From NCBI RefSeq assembly GCF_008831285.2, contig NC_045143.1, positions 5,031,503 through 5,095,502 of the forward strand: a stretch of 64,000 bases of DNA, in the 5' to 3' direction. Both the position numbers and the translations under genes were made by a program. How positions within the stretch are numbered: position 1 is the first letter of the stretch; every line of letters begins with the position of its first letter. Shown here in pieces: positions 24,405 to 36,737 of the stretch. The DNA comes from Nymphaea colorata. Its lineage: Eukaryota > Streptophyta > Magnoliopsida > Nymphaeales > Nymphaeaceae. The notes below the pieces were generated by a model. It ran no database searches. It saw only the letters and a list, made by a program, of their open reading frames with translations, and had not been told where the DNA came from.

Positions 24405-27400
24405 AAGTTCTAATTGTGTTTTGGAGGGTTTGAAAACGTTGGACTCAGTGGATCAGAATGCTCTGCCTGTTTGAGATCGCACAATGTGGATGACTGGACA
24501 TACATCAGTGGAAGTAACATTGAACAGGAGCCATTTTTGCTACTACTGCAGAACTGTCCAGTGTGGCTTCATCTTCAATGTCCCTGATGACAAGTAGCCG
24601 TGCTTTTCCAAGGCATCTTGATGAATCTTCTTGGCAATCACACTCATTCTGCCTGTGCAGTTTGTGTTGCCATGTTGTACTGAATGAGTACAATCAATGT
24701 GCTTGCATTCCACTTGGAGGCATTCTGTCTCATTGCTTCCCTGGAAACATTATTTGGCCAAATTGTACAATATTTTGTTTCTTCCAACTGTAAAGTTTTC
24801 ACAAATTTGAATAAAGCTTCGACATGTGGTTTATTATCACATCTGAATATTTTCAATTTTAATATGCAGAAACTGTTTTTAATTTAGCAATAACAATGAA
24901 ACTTGACAGCCAGACGTTAAACTTCAGTTGCTGTGGTTTGCTTTACTACCATCAAGAGCTGCCATTTTGCGAACCAGTTTCTGGGTGTCTGCAAAACAAT
25001 CCGTAATGGCTTCTTTCTGTAGCTTTGCAGATCATTTGTTACTAATGGTATCAGGATCACCTATAGCATAATGTGGACATGTCACGGTAACCTGATAGAA
25101 CTGATAAAAGCGAAAATCCTTCTTCACTTTCCTGTTGGAAAGTTTTTCTTTCCTGCACCAATTGATCTAATTTTCACAGGTTTGTGTCATTTGCCACCAA
25201 AAGGACATCGATATTTTCATGACGAAACACGACCTAGCAACTGGTCTGATCAAACGAACCAGTTTCGAACTTGTCTGCAGTGTCGGATCTGCAAATGAAT
25301 AGATAAATACAGTACAACATCCACGTGCAGGCCAATTATTCTCGCTCCTAAAGAATTTTATCAGTAGATTCATGGCAATAAAAGGAGAGGATTATCGCCA
25401 TATGTGGTCACCCAATGGAGCTTGATGAGTATGTTAGTAGATAAAAGATGAAAATGTTTACTGATTATACTTCCAATAATTGGAAAGTCGATCGAGGAAA
25501 GGTCAGGTCGCCACCCATTTTACTTTACTAAGTAGCACAGTATAAGAGTCATTGATTCAGTTGTGATCAGTGGCTAGACCAATTGCGAGGCCACATCCAT
25601 TGCCCATATTGCTCGGCAACTCATGCAAAGAATGACCTGATTTCACTTCTTCGGAAGCTCCTAACAGTATGTGGTAGGAATGTCAATGGGTCGCATCCAC
25701 AGCAGCCAAGGCTCTGTTCTGGAAGCTCGTGATGGAAATGTGAATTTTCATGTATTAGCAACAACACGACTTTGGCCTTAAAGAGCATAGCGCATAGCTG
25801 GTTGTGCTGGTGGGCAGAAAGAAACTATCACCAGTTAGATTATTGTGGATGCGATATCCCTCTGTCATATGGGGCGGAAAATGGTACAAAGTTGATACAT
25901 TTGTTTCTTTACTACATGCCAATGCAGCCTCGGACTCTAGAGGCAGAGGGGCTTTGGCTCTCCTTTTCGGGATCATGGGTCGTAATCTCCTCTCTCACCG
26001 GTAACAATACCAACACGTTTGAATTTGATGAAGTTACCAACTCCCTAAATTTCTTGGTAACATCCGAGCTCATTTTGTTTTTCTGGCAGTTTTTGCTAGC
26101 AAAGAAAGGGAGCTTGTTGTTCGTTCATGCTGATAACAGTATTGAAATCTAGTTTTAAGGATTAAATTGCCCTACCATCTTCGTCTGTTAGAGTGTTTGC
26201 TCCCGAGGACATTTTTCATGTACAGTTCATCTAATCCTCCTTTCAAACAGAAGATTGGTTGAAACCCAAGCCTCAGACCAAATTTACGGGAGAGGAGGCG
26301 TCACTTGGTTTTCATGTGAAATTGACGTATTTTGCATTGTGGCACACATGTTCTTGGTGTTCCTTGTCAACGTCAATTTCAGAGGAAAAAACCATGAAAG
26401 GGTAGCTCTGAAGGGTTTGGTGCTATGGCTGCTTAGCCCCGACAGCAGTTGGAACAAAACCAGTTTCTGTTTGGTTCCCATGGCCGTCAACCTCTTGTGC
26501 AAGATGAAGCAGACATTGACCTTGAGAGCAAGGAATCCCAGCCTTAGCCCTTGGAGTTTTACGTTATTGGGCATGCGACAAAGGCTCTGGCTTGTTCACA
26601 AACATATACCCAAAACATGTGAAATTACAAATGCTAATCTTAGTTTAATTTAGTTACAATTTGATGGCAGAGTTCATCTGTTTTCAAGTTTACCCAAGTA
26701 ACCAAGGGGCACTAGGCAATAAAAAATAATACTTCAAATTTAACATGGCTCTCTTTCTTGTAATATGTATTGGTGATGCTAAAATTATGTTAGAAATCCA
26801 ATCTTAGCATCAAAGCAAGTGTTTTCTGAACTTCTTATGATCTTAAGATAAGTGTCTAACATGGTTTTAGCCTCATGAAGGACCGACCATGCAAAGTACT
26901 TAGTTCTTATTTTGTTGCAGACTAGGCAGAGCTAGAAATTTTTTTTCATATAACACTAAGCATATAGTTAACAAATTTTCAATTAGCTGCGAGGCCGTCA
27001 CCCAGGTTTCGTGGGGCTGTCGTATATAACTGGACCCAGACCCAACCATATTCAACCACTAAATTAACCTTTTAGAGAATGAGCTCCATGGGGCCTATTT
27101 CGGTCTCTGGTTGCATGACTGATAATTTAAATTTTCGTTACTTACAAACATAATCAAAGTAGATGCACCTTGTTTCCCACTTAGAACAATGGATTCAAAC
27201 ACGCTCATGCAAAACTTAAATTTATTTCTACAGCTGCACTTATTAATCAAAACTGGGAAACTAATTAAGAACCAAATCCTTGGACCTGCATCATCCTTCA
27301 TATTAATTTGATCTTTCAAACTAAGAGGAACAGCATTAAAATCCCTACGCCGACCTCTTTAGGTCCATTATTTTTCATAACTTTAGAAGAGCTGCAATTC

Positions 27401-27640
27401 ACGATCGTCTTTATCCCGGGTTTCCTTGATTTGTGAGATCGGTTCTGGCTGCGATTTCCCACAGTGAAGGAAAATCTTCCAATTAGAAATTAAGGTAGGG
27501 TCGGGATGAACAGTTGCCGACACTGACCTCTGTATCTCTCTCTTTCTATCTCTCTTTCACACACACACACACATGTTTGTGCACGCGTGCACACATATAC
27601 ACACATACGCACGAAGATTTTGTCCTTTTAGATGTTTGTA
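24405..27640. other. Spacer: 3' UTR then no gene
   Basis: The first few hundred bases are probably the CBL10 3' UTR. Beyond it there are open frames of up to 132 codons on both strands around 25770-26650. They lack homology that I recognise, overlap each other on opposite strands and show no splice structure. A TAGGAATGTCAATGGG string at 25675 resembles the end of the TAGGGATGTCAA element family. At 26930 a ggcagagctagaaattttt string resembles the CAGTGGCAGAG family end. (CT)n and (CA)n runs lie at about 27531-27575. Confidence 0.5.
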
Positions 27641-27655
27641 CTTTGGTTAGTGGAC

Positions 27656-27935
27656 ATAAAGAACTTTGAGAAAATCACGTTGGCTTCACAATTGTTGGAC
27701 TCTACATGTTCCATATTAAAAAAAAAACAATGAAATTCGGTAATATGGAAATAAAGAACTTTGAGAAAATCACATTGGCTTCACAATTCTTGGACTCTAC
27801 TTCTTCCATATTTTTTTAGGAAAAAAAAATCCTATTTTAGGAAAAAAAAATCCTATATGCTCACTAATGTATGAATAAGGGGTTCTGAAACTTTAAATTG
27901 CAGCTAAGGGGTATTGAAACTTTAAATTGCAACTT
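27656..27935 (+). repeat. Cluster of three nested small tandem duplications
   Basis: First, ataaagaactttgagaaaat plus about 45 further bases is repeated at 27656 and 27751 (period 95). Second, a 23-bp unit containing taggaaaaaaaaatcctat occurs twice around 27817-27857. Third, an approximately 30-bp unit aagggg-t-ctgaaactttaaattgca occurs twice around 27878-27933. Three unrelated tandem duplications within 280 bp suggest slippage or repeated break repair. Confidence 0.75.
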
Positions 27936-28044
27936 TCCAATGGCAATGACTGTATAAATGAAAGATACAAGTTATTTAAAAAAAAAATTGAAATCCGCTA
28001 TTTCTTGATTCCTTGAGTGAGTTAGAAGAACAAACATTCTCTTG

Positions 28045-28225
28045 TTAAGCTTGCGCATCGGGCTGGCCTGACCTGATAAAAAGTAGGGCTCGAGACACTC
28101 GAAACCCAGGCCCAGGTTTGACCAGACCCCAGTTCGGCCCAACACACAAAACCTAAGCTCGACCCTGGGCCGATCCGATAACATTTCAGGCCGGTCCATG
28201 CCTTCTTTTTCATGTTCGGGCCTAA
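28045..28225. mobile_element. GGCC-word element, copy 1
   Basis: The stretch is made of words such as ggctggcctgac, cccaggcccagg and cgggcctaagcc. It shares a gataa-atttcag-ccgg-c-atg-cttttt block with the element at 54059-54350. The latter has recognisable paired ends, whereas this copy does not. Confidence 0.5.
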
Positions 28226-28319
28226 GCCTATTTATATTTTTAAAACTTTTTAAAAGATACTTAAAAAAAAATCGATGCAAAATTTTAAGTTTTTGAAATT
28301 AATCAGGTGCGTCGCCTGT

Positions 28320-28467
28320 CACTATAACATACTTTAGCAACGGCATTCCAACCGCCGGAGCTCCTTCCCTGAGCAACGGGCATGAGGCTGTTCCGCCGCG
28401 CTAGTTTGCCTCAGCCACCGGCGCTGCAGCCGCAATGGCATCGGAGCTCCTCTTTTTTCGTGTAGTG
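28320..28467. mobile_element. CACTA-type MITE, 148 bp, TGT target duplication
   Basis: The left end reads CACTATAACATACTTTAGCAAC and the right end reads TTTTTTCGTGTAGTG, the complement of CACTACACGAAAAAA. The flanking triplets are TGT at 28317-28319 and TGT at 28468-28470, an exact 3-bp duplication as expected for the CACTA (EnSpm) superfamily. The subterminal ggagctcc motif is shared by both halves. The interior is GC-rich against AT-rich surroundings. There is no coding capacity, so any movement would have depended on a transposase elsewhere. Confidence 0.75.
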
Positions 28468-29240
28468 TGTGTCCGCTGACCACCATTTGGCTTCGGCCCT
28501 GTTTGGAAGTTTTAGAGGGGCCGTGAATCGCGGCAGTAAGGTGGTACTTTCATGCCCTTTGGACTCGTTTTCTCACGCCATGAAACAGACATTCTTTTCT
28601 AAATGTTGACATAACAATTCATTCTTGGTGCCCTCACTTTAACTGAACTCCCTCTTCTCTTCTTCCGAATCCAAGGGGGTTCACTGAGAATTGAACTAAT
28701 AATATTTCTTGATGAATTATAATTTCTTTTGCCAGTCCTTTAAGTATGTATGCATTAACATTCCGAACTTTTCAGTTGATTAAAATCAAGCATCTGTAAG
28801 CCATTAGCACTTATACATATACTTGACCTCCTTGGACGCAATTTTGTTTTCAGAAGTTATATGAAGCCACTGATGTATATATGAAAGCATCTAGATGACA
28901 AAAAAAAGTCATTGCTGCAAGTTGCCTCAAAGAGATGTAAGGAAACCGGAAATAGTGGCGGCGGCGACGGCGGCAGCGGCGTTGCAGCGACTTGAATCGA
29001 ACATCAAAATTTGCCGGCCTGTGTCTTAAGTTCTCTTCATGGTATTCTTCTTGCAAGGCAAAGATATATAAGCATGAGCTGACTTAGCCAACCCAGGCTC
29101 AAGCTTGAAAGCCAAGTTCATGTCAAAAAGGATCCTTGTATTTTTCATAAACTCATGTGTCACAACAAACTATAGTAATAAAACATCATTAAGTCAAAAT
29201 CTCATGATCAGGAAATTATACAAAAAATAGTACATGCATT

Positions 29241-29713
29241 TAAAGATGTACATGAACCGAGTTCAAGCTGAGCTGAGTCGGCCTAAGTCAGCTTCTGTCT
29301 CAAAAGCCCATCTCAAACTCAGCTCGAGATCGAGTCGAGCTTGCAAGTTTGAGTGGACTAACTAGAGCTTGGCACCTCTCAAGCCCAAGGAGGCTTAAAC
29401 TCGCCTGAGCCGAGGTTGAGCTTGAGCTTAGTTGGGCTGACATTTAAAAAAGTTGATTTTAACAAGAGAAGGAACTTGAGACCCTATATATTTATTTGTT
29501 GTGATGATATTTGAAACACCATTTTATATATTCTCTGCTTTACTTGAGTTTAAACGAGCCAAGTTCATGAAACTGAAAGTTGACTCATTTGCTTTGCAAG
29601 TTTGTTTTTCAACTTGAACTAGACTCATTTATTAAATGACTCAAGTCCAAGTCAAGCTTACCAAAGCAAATTCGAGTTGAACCTGAGTTAGCTCAACTGG
29701 TTGAACATCCTTG
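29241..29713. mobile_element. hAT-like MITE, 473 bp, second copy of the GAGCTCGA-word family
   Basis: The left end is TAAAGATGTACATGAACC and the right end GGTTGAACATCCTTG, whose complement is CAAGGATGTTCAACC. Flanking 8-mers catgcatt and cacgtatg match at 5 of 8 positions, two of the three differences being transitions. The interior repeats gagctgagtcgg, ctcgagatcgagtcgagctt and similar words. It is older than the 11421 copy, judging by decay. Confidence 0.55.
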
Positions 29714-30240
29714 CACGTATGCTTGAAGAACCTAACCGAGCTCAAATGAAACTTGTGTAAAAATTAACTTGCGGTAATAAGTTCACCTAACACTCTTGAG
29801 CTCAAATATTAGACCACACTGGACTTAATTTGACATGAAAGTCCAGCCTAAAGAAGCCCAAGAACTTCCTGAGTGAGTCGCTCATAGGTCAAACCATTCA
29901 CATGGGCTGAGTATCGGCTGAGCGTAATACACTTGACATCGAATGGCTAGTGATGCTGGAAAAAAAAATGCATGCAGTGCTAGTGTGCTACTTATACCAA
30001 TAAAATCTCATATGTGAGAGGCGGGACCAGGTGATGGAGATTTGCATCAATCATATCAATAGAAGCTTGAATGCCAAATTCTAGTAAGCACATTTTGGAG
30101 TATATAATGTCTGGTGTGAAATGTCTGAAAATCACCTTTGACAATTTTGAGCGGTAAAAAACTATATGAAACAAATGTACAATAAGTCAAGTACTTTAAG
30201 ATGAGATTGAAATCTGCATAAATAATGAGTCTAGCCACAA

Positions 30241-30657
30241 GGTCCATGGCTGTGTCGGGCCTGGAATGGTACAGTGCACCCCCAACTTAGTGCCCTGTTG
30301 ACCACTCCATAAGACCAGGAGCATGGCACCCACGACAACCAAGTTGGTGGTGTGTCATCAACGTACCATCGAGCTATGCTTTGCCCCATGTAATAACTTA
30401 ATCTTTATTCATGAACCTCACTTTTTTAATACAAAAATACGTTCTTTTGGACAGCAAAAGGTTAGTTTATTATTTGATAACTAAGATGGTGGAACCTCAG
30501 CTTACCCAACATCCAATTCCTTTAGTAGTCACATTGGTGGCTTGGTCTAGTGGGTGTGTTCTCTACATACATGCAAAATAACAAAAGCATGCAGCAGTCC
30601 AGGCTCATACGAAGTTTGACTCTTTGGGAGTGCTCGAGCCCATTAACTGGCCTGAGC
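30241..30657. other. Spacer with a possible pol III-like box
   Basis: Near 30539 a TGGCTTGGTCTAGTGGG string resembles an A box, and an AGTTTGACTC string at 30613 resembles a B box. The spacing (about 74 bp) is long for a tRNA, and no cloverleaf can be drawn. It may be SINE debris. Confidence 0.2.
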
Positions 30658-30832
30658 CAGTGCCGGAGCCACAAGTGGGCTTTCTTGGGCATGAGTTAGC
30701 TTACACAAACTTTACATTTTGGTACCCCCAACTATTTGCGTATTCACACAATATGATGCCCCTCGATCACAGAAGGGTTTAACTTTTTTTGAATTAGTGT
30801 TCCTCAAACCAAAATTTCTAGCTCTGCCACTG
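30658..30832. mobile_element. CAGTGGCAGAG-ended MITE, 175 bp
   Basis: The left end is CAGTGCCGGAGCCAC and the right end CTAGCTCTGCCACTG, an imperfect inverted repeat. Flanking 8-mers gcctgagc (30650-30657) and acttgagc (30833-30840) match at 6 of 8 positions. The size and ends match the element at 31500. Together they define one small MITE family, also seen as the host of the nested insertion at 11281. Confidence 0.65.
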
Positions 30833-31499
30833 ACTTGAGCATTAAAGAGCTGATCGGCTAGATCTAGTGCTTTAGCAAGTAGACGGAAAAGCTCGCCCGT
30901 CGGCGGAGCCCGACCTAGCTGGCATAGGCTTGGGGTTTGATCCAGGGACAAATTAAATCTTTGGAGATCAAGGATTTGGAAAGACAAGGAGTGGTAGCTT
31001 TCAAAGACTTAAATGCTCGTGGCCCTCACAGATCGGTTTGCAGCCACTTTGATGACTACCCCTTGGTTGGACTCATGTTGGTATTATTGGGAATGGGCTT
31101 GTCAACATGTGGTCACGTCCCTTTCTTAGATCTCTCCCAAAGGGAACACAGACAAATGATACACAGCGCATCTACGTAGCCGCGGCCATCGTCTCAAAAA
31201 ATAAGCACAAGAGTCATTATTGATTTTTGTCATGAACGGATAAATCATGTGATTTTCCTCTTGAATTCAAGGGAAAAGGGCAAAGAAACAGTGGAGACAG
31301 AGCAGCGGTTTGGGCGTCACACTCTTCCTTTGCTGTCACCTCTCAGTGGGCAGACAACTTCCAAGCTTGTGTGCCAGCCGGCTGCCGGATCTAATTCGCC
31401 GGTGGCCGGTGACTGCACCCATTATAGCAGTAGCGGAGCTAGGTGTAAACACAAGCACATTCATTTTCAATAGTGAGTTAGAACTAGTTATATGAGGAG

Positions 31500-31669
31500 C
31501 AGTGGCAGAGTCAAAAAAATTTCTGTAACGACATTCGATTAGATATTTTCATATCTGAAGGGGCATTTATATATATAACTGAGCAAATATTCGAAGATGT
31601 TAATGTAAAAATAAAAAAGCATTGAGGTAGGCTGCTGCCCACATGAGCCCATATGTAGGTCTGCCACTG
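31500..31669. mobile_element. CAGTGGCAGAG-ended MITE, 170 bp
   Basis: It starts CAGTGGCAGAGTC and ends GTCTGCCACTG. The flanks tatgaggag (left) and tatgagaat (right) share their first six bases, suggesting an 8-9 bp duplication. A further end-like string, cagtagcggagctagg, occurs at 31428, so this copy may itself sit inside an older relative. Confidence 0.65.
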
Positions 31670-31679
31670 TATGAGAATA

Positions 31680-33706
31680 CTGCCTTCTTAACCCAGCCAA
31701 AGTTCTTATAACTGTCTATGAGTTAATCATTTCTGGCGCTTCTACTATCTGGAATTCATATTAATCATCATGTGGTCTCATACATAGATGTGATCTATGT
31801 ATAAACCATGTTGCCTATGTGCATTCCTGGATGCTATGCATACCATGCACGTACATGCATGGCATGTAGACATAACATTGGAATTACGTCGCCTAACCAT
31901 AGGACAGATGGTACTACCTACATATATGTGAGATGGGTAAACTGTTCCCATGTATGAACAAAGATCACCATTCATTCATGTTGTCGGACTCATGGGATGG
32001 ACCATGAAGGAGTCGGGGTCCCATCACATACTGGATTTGCTGAGAGCTGGACTTTTATACTAAAGAAGAAGATCAGGTCCAAGTAAAGTAAATACTCTTT
32101 TTTTGGATCTATACGATTTTATTCGAGCAGATGTTGAGTTGCATGTGATTCAATACCAGACATGGTGCAACATCAAGATCCATTAATTGAGAAACACAAT
32201 ATTCTTCGATACAAAAGAAAATTGTGTATGATTTCTACAATGAAAGATACATCCAGATCCTATGTGTACCTGCACCTGCACCTCTTAGATGGATCTGAAT
32301 CTGCACCAGTAGACCACTGAGGGCGTGATGGCAGCACGAAACGACTGTTAGTAGAAAGTATATACGATGGTAATACCCATCAGCTGGATACTGCGTGGAT
32401 GGTTATTTCTTATGTCGTTAAAAACCATCGTAAACTATGTATTCTGTCATTGAAAACCATAGCCAAGCAACTGATCGTTGCAAATGCATCTTTTGCGACG
32501 GTTTTTAACAACACAAAGTAAAAAAAAAAAAAAAAAAACCATTCGGCTATAGAGGTAGCAAACTGATATGTAAATATGTATATATTAGAATTTGGATGGT
32601 CATCAGATTCAGTACATTAGAAAGAGACAAAATTTCAAAACCGAGTCCCAACTACTTGCAACGTATTTGTACTGGGGAAGGATGAGAGCGATCACTTGGT
32701 GAAAAATTGCCGTATGAAAGGGTAAAATGTGGTCTCGATGCATGAGTCTCGTGGATGTGACATGGGCATATATGATGAAGCGGTAAAAACTGAAAATGAT
32801 AGGGCCATTGAAAATGAAAACTAGTGCGCTTTTTTACATTGTTTTTCTCTTGGGAAAAAAACAAGTGATGTTTCTGTCTTTCGAGAACATGTATTTATGT
32901 AAATCAGTCCATACAAATGCTATCGCTATGGAATATGAAGTACTTTTTACATTGCCGTGTCTTTTTCCAGCATGATCTGAAAGAAGGACGAATGTTTATA
33001 CGTTGGTCACATCCATGCATATACCATCGCCTTTTCAACAGTGAAAATTTTAATTTGGTGTAAAATATTATATCAGAAGTTTACAGAAAAATATTTTCCC
33101 TTCAAATATTACTTCAGTTTATGACATAACTTTTCAGCAAGTAAGCGCTAATAAACATATCTGAATTGAGAAACCTATCCAATATTCCTGTCCACACCAT
33201 AGGTGCCAGGACGTACCATTGTGCCCTGTAATAAAACATGCATTGACTGAATGAGTAATTGAACAAGGTTAAACATGTCAAGAAGCATAAGACTAATTAA
33301 ATATAAATTATTAGTTGATTAAACAATTTTGCATTTGATAATTGAGAGATCATCTATCAAGTCGATTGGACAATTTATGATACGTGCACAGAGCTTTCAT
33401 ACTTAGTAGTGTGTGCATTAGATGAACCCATGACAAAGTTAGATAATTTATTATCAACAAATATGCATCATTTAATGATTCAGAAAGCTAAGAATAAATA
33501 AATAATAAATGTGAAGTTTCTTTATGTGGTGCTTCTAAAGTATATCTAAAACAACATTTCCATGTTCTTAAGATCACGTTCCAAATATGTTTACGATTTT
33601 CTTGCAGTAAATCTCTATAATCTAACCCAGCCGATGTTCAACATGGCCAACTCGCATCAACGGCGATGCGCATGAACATGTTTACATGGCGACAAGAACT
33701 GAAGAA

Positions 33707-33750
<44 letters not shown>

Positions 33751-33980
33751 AACAAAGCCCTTCTCCACGTTTAACATGAAGCAGAAAGAGAGCTGCACAG
33801 CCACCTCTCATGGCGCAGCAAACTAATTACTTATGAAAGATTCACATACACGTCACAGGGATATTGCTGCGGTTCAGTCACTTCCGCATCGTAAGCGTCA
33901 ACTCGTCTGAACATTTTTAATGAAAAATTTATGATTCCTTGCAAAACATGCATGATGCTGTGGGTTGGTAGTTGGCATAC
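31680..33980. other. Spacer with one hairpin and a CT run
   Basis: The stretch 32409-32520 contains an imperfect inverted repeat listed separately. (CT)n runs from about 33711 to 33750. Nothing coding was recognised. Confidence 0.5.
32409..32520. repeat. Imperfect inverted repeat, about 22-bp arms
   Basis: The arm tgtcgttaaaaaccatcgta (with following aa) near 32414-32435 pairs with tttgcgacggtttttaacaa (with following ca) near 32494-32515, with three mismatches in 22. The gcgacggttttt wording resembles subterminal sequence of CACTA or related MITEs, but no terminal CACTA or target duplication was found. Confidence 0.55.
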
Positions 33981-34194
33981 CATGATGATGATCATCATCA
34001 TGCGATGATGGTGGTGGTGATATGAGGTCGATAGTTGGTTCAGAGCATGCAGGATGAAGATGACGATAATGATGAGGAACGCAGGCCAAATAGGCTCCCA
34101 GCAATGTAGATCACGCCAAGACTCATTAATGCTGCTCATTGAACAGACTCTCAAGTCCATGAATTGCTTCCCCACTAGCTGCAAATTGTAGATG

Positions 34195-34236
<42 letters not shown>

Positions 34237-35037
34237 TTTACTAATTAAAAAAGTGATATTAGGAGCAAAGCTGTAAACTTGAAACTGGTATTGGCAGGAG
34301 CTCGCTGTGGCAGAAAAGTGATGGCTCTCTGTCACTGGCCGTAGCTCAGGCAAAGTTGGGAGGATAACCCTGACTGACAGGGTGGCTCGCACACCGTGCC
34401 ACTCATCCTCACCTATCATCTTCTTTTCAATAATAAATGTTTCATCTCTTTTCTATTGCAGCAATATGAACAAGATTTAGAAATTTAGAATCTCAGATGC
34501 TTATTTTGCAGAAACATCAACTAGCTTGCCTCCTGATCCGACTATGCTGAACCTGTTTCTGTAAGACAATACCCCAACAATTTACTGAAGAGAGAGATCG
34601 TAATCGCTGTTGTTTAACGTCTTTTAAATTGATGGAGGCAAAGTTACTTGAAAAGTCAAGAAGGCAGAGATCAAATACATGAGAATGTACATCGGAGGTT
34701 TACCAGGGAGGGTAAATGGTGATCAAGCGGTTGAAAAGCAAAAGGAAAATAAAAGACAAGAAACTGTTGACAGCCATTAATTGGGCAGATGTCTGGACAT
34801 GGCTAGTACAACCCCTGAGCAAATGAACTAGTTGAAGCTGAAAAAGTTCAATTTTTATAATTCATCTCTTCACACAAATAATGGTCATGGCCTGCCTAGC
34901 TAAACCCAGCTTGCTTGAAATAAGCACACACATATACCTTATTTGCTGTTGCATTTTACAAATTTTACTAGTCACAACCTTCATGACAAGTATTCTAGAT
35001 TTCAATATCTCGATATGTGGAACTGATTTTTCATTTG

Positions 35038-35072
<35 letters not shown>

Positions 35073-36580
35073 TGGAAAATCAATCACACGTACTTATATA
35101 TCCTTAATTTGTGAAAACGAAAAAACATGCGATGTGCTGACATGTACATCATAAAGAAATATGATATATAACTTGTGATAATAGAATCTAAAAGGTACTT
35201 TGTCATGAAAGTTGAACTTAGATGTTACCTTAAAATTGTTGTGAATCAAATGTCATAAACTCTTCACCTTGATTTTGTGGTACGCACGCGTGAACACAAA
35301 TTAAGCTAATTTGGCAATGTCTGTCTTTTTAGATAAACACTCCCTAATACATCATGTCTTCGTTTTTTTCTAGATCTTAAGAAATCTAATGCTCGTGAAT
35401 AAAGAGCTGGTGCACCAAACATCCTATCATTGTTAAATAAAATTTTATTTACTCTTAGTTAATAATTAACAGTCGCATGCAAATGAAGCTCTAAAAACTT
35501 CAAGTAAACTTTCATTGAGCAAATATAAAGATTGATAAAGTTAAAGCATCAGCAGTTTATGTTGTTCCCCAAATGGTATATGCATCTTTGCAGTATGATC
35601 AGAAGGTAGCTGCGCCAAGAGAATTCCATTGTTGGCAATTTCTTTACAATCTTTATTAGCATATGTAGACGTTAAAAATGTTCGTAGGAAAGGTTGGATT
35701 TTTAAATGCTGCACTTCTTTCGCAATTAATGAACCAGTTCTAGCTGATCCGAGAGTACCCAAGTCGGACTTCTTTAGGTTTATTGGCATTGAAAACCTGT
35801 TCCTTTTAACTGATCGTCATGCTTGGCTCAGTTCACCACATGCTTTCTAGCCAGACCCGTGCACCTACACCATGGACCTACAAGCACACCGATCAAAGAG
35901 AGACATTCAAAAATTAAGCCATATATATATATATATATATATATGGAAGAGGGAGAACCTGACCCTGCAGGAACTAACAAAAAGTGGTGCAGTCGTTAGG
36001 TCTACACCATGTAATCTACAAAGTCAAAAAGGAAGGAAGTTAGGGCTCCCTTTTCGGGGAAGGAGACGAATAAAAAAGCTGGGGGAAGTAGAGCGATCAT
36101 GTAGGAGGCAGCAGTGAAGAGAAAGAGAGGCTGATAGAAATCAACAAGTTGGGAAAAGTAAATTATGAAAAGGGAAGAGAGACAGGAACGAAGGAACCAA
36201 AAAGCAAATGGGGAAATGGACAAAGGGGTTGGGGTTGGGGATGGGCTACAAAAGGGCAGATAGGGCTGTCTTCTGTCAGCTGGTCTGAACCAAGGCAATC
36301 AATGTTCTTGGCAACACTAAGGTGGCACCAGGTATCACAAACCCAAAAAGATGAAGCTCCTAAATCCCCATGACTGTCACCAGCTTGGGGAATTTAATGT
36401 TGGTGCAGTAATATTCCTACAATCTTTTGTCATTTTGGGATGTCAAGTAGCATTCTCCCTCTACTCCTCACACCAGTAGAACACTTGTCTCTTGGATTTC
36501 TTTGCACTATCACGTGAATGTCAGCCTCTACTTTTTTTTTCTCTCTTTTTCCATCTTGGGGTTTCCTTCCTTTTTTTTTT
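34195..36580. other. Spacer upstream of the GATA gene
   Basis: It contains (AT)n(GA)n at 34195-34236, (CA)n at about 35039-35064 and (AT)n at about 35922-35943. Short open frames around 33831-34184 (minus, histidine-rich) and 35541-35789 (minus) have no recognisable homology. The distal part must hold the GATA promoter, but no element could be assigned with confidence. Confidence 0.45.
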
Positions 36581-36584
36581 TACT

Positions 36585-36602
36585 TCGAGAGAGAGAGAGA
36601 CA
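36585..36602 (+). promoter_or_regulatory. GA-repeat in the presumed GATA 5' leader
   Basis: A cgagagagagagagac run lies about 140 bp upstream of the start codon, downstream of several T-rich tracts. GA/CT runs are common in plant core promoters and leaders. The role is inferred from position only. Confidence 0.35.
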
Positions 36603-36737
36603 GAATAAACAGTTTTTTAAAAAAAATCTGAGATTGTCCTCTTAGACCTTATTTATTGGCTTCAATTTATTCCCTTGTTTCGTCATCTTAAAGTTTTCTT
36701 TGTACCTTGCCCTGTAGCCTGAAACCTCAGGTGGTTC

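Noticed and set aside
25755-26653. Frames of 96-132 codons on both strands
   Set aside because: They overlap in opposite orientation, have no recognised domain, no splice structure and no retroelement motif.
30539-30625. tRNA-like A and B boxes
   Set aside because: No cloverleaf can be folded and the box spacing is too long for a tRNA gene.
33831-34419. Histidine-rich minus-strand frames
   Set aside because: The His run comes from a GAT/ATC trinucleotide repeat. The hydrophobic stretch beside it is not enough for a gene call.
35541-35789. 82-codon minus-strand frame
   Set aside because: Protein-like in places but isolated and of unknown family; possibly a decayed gene fragment.
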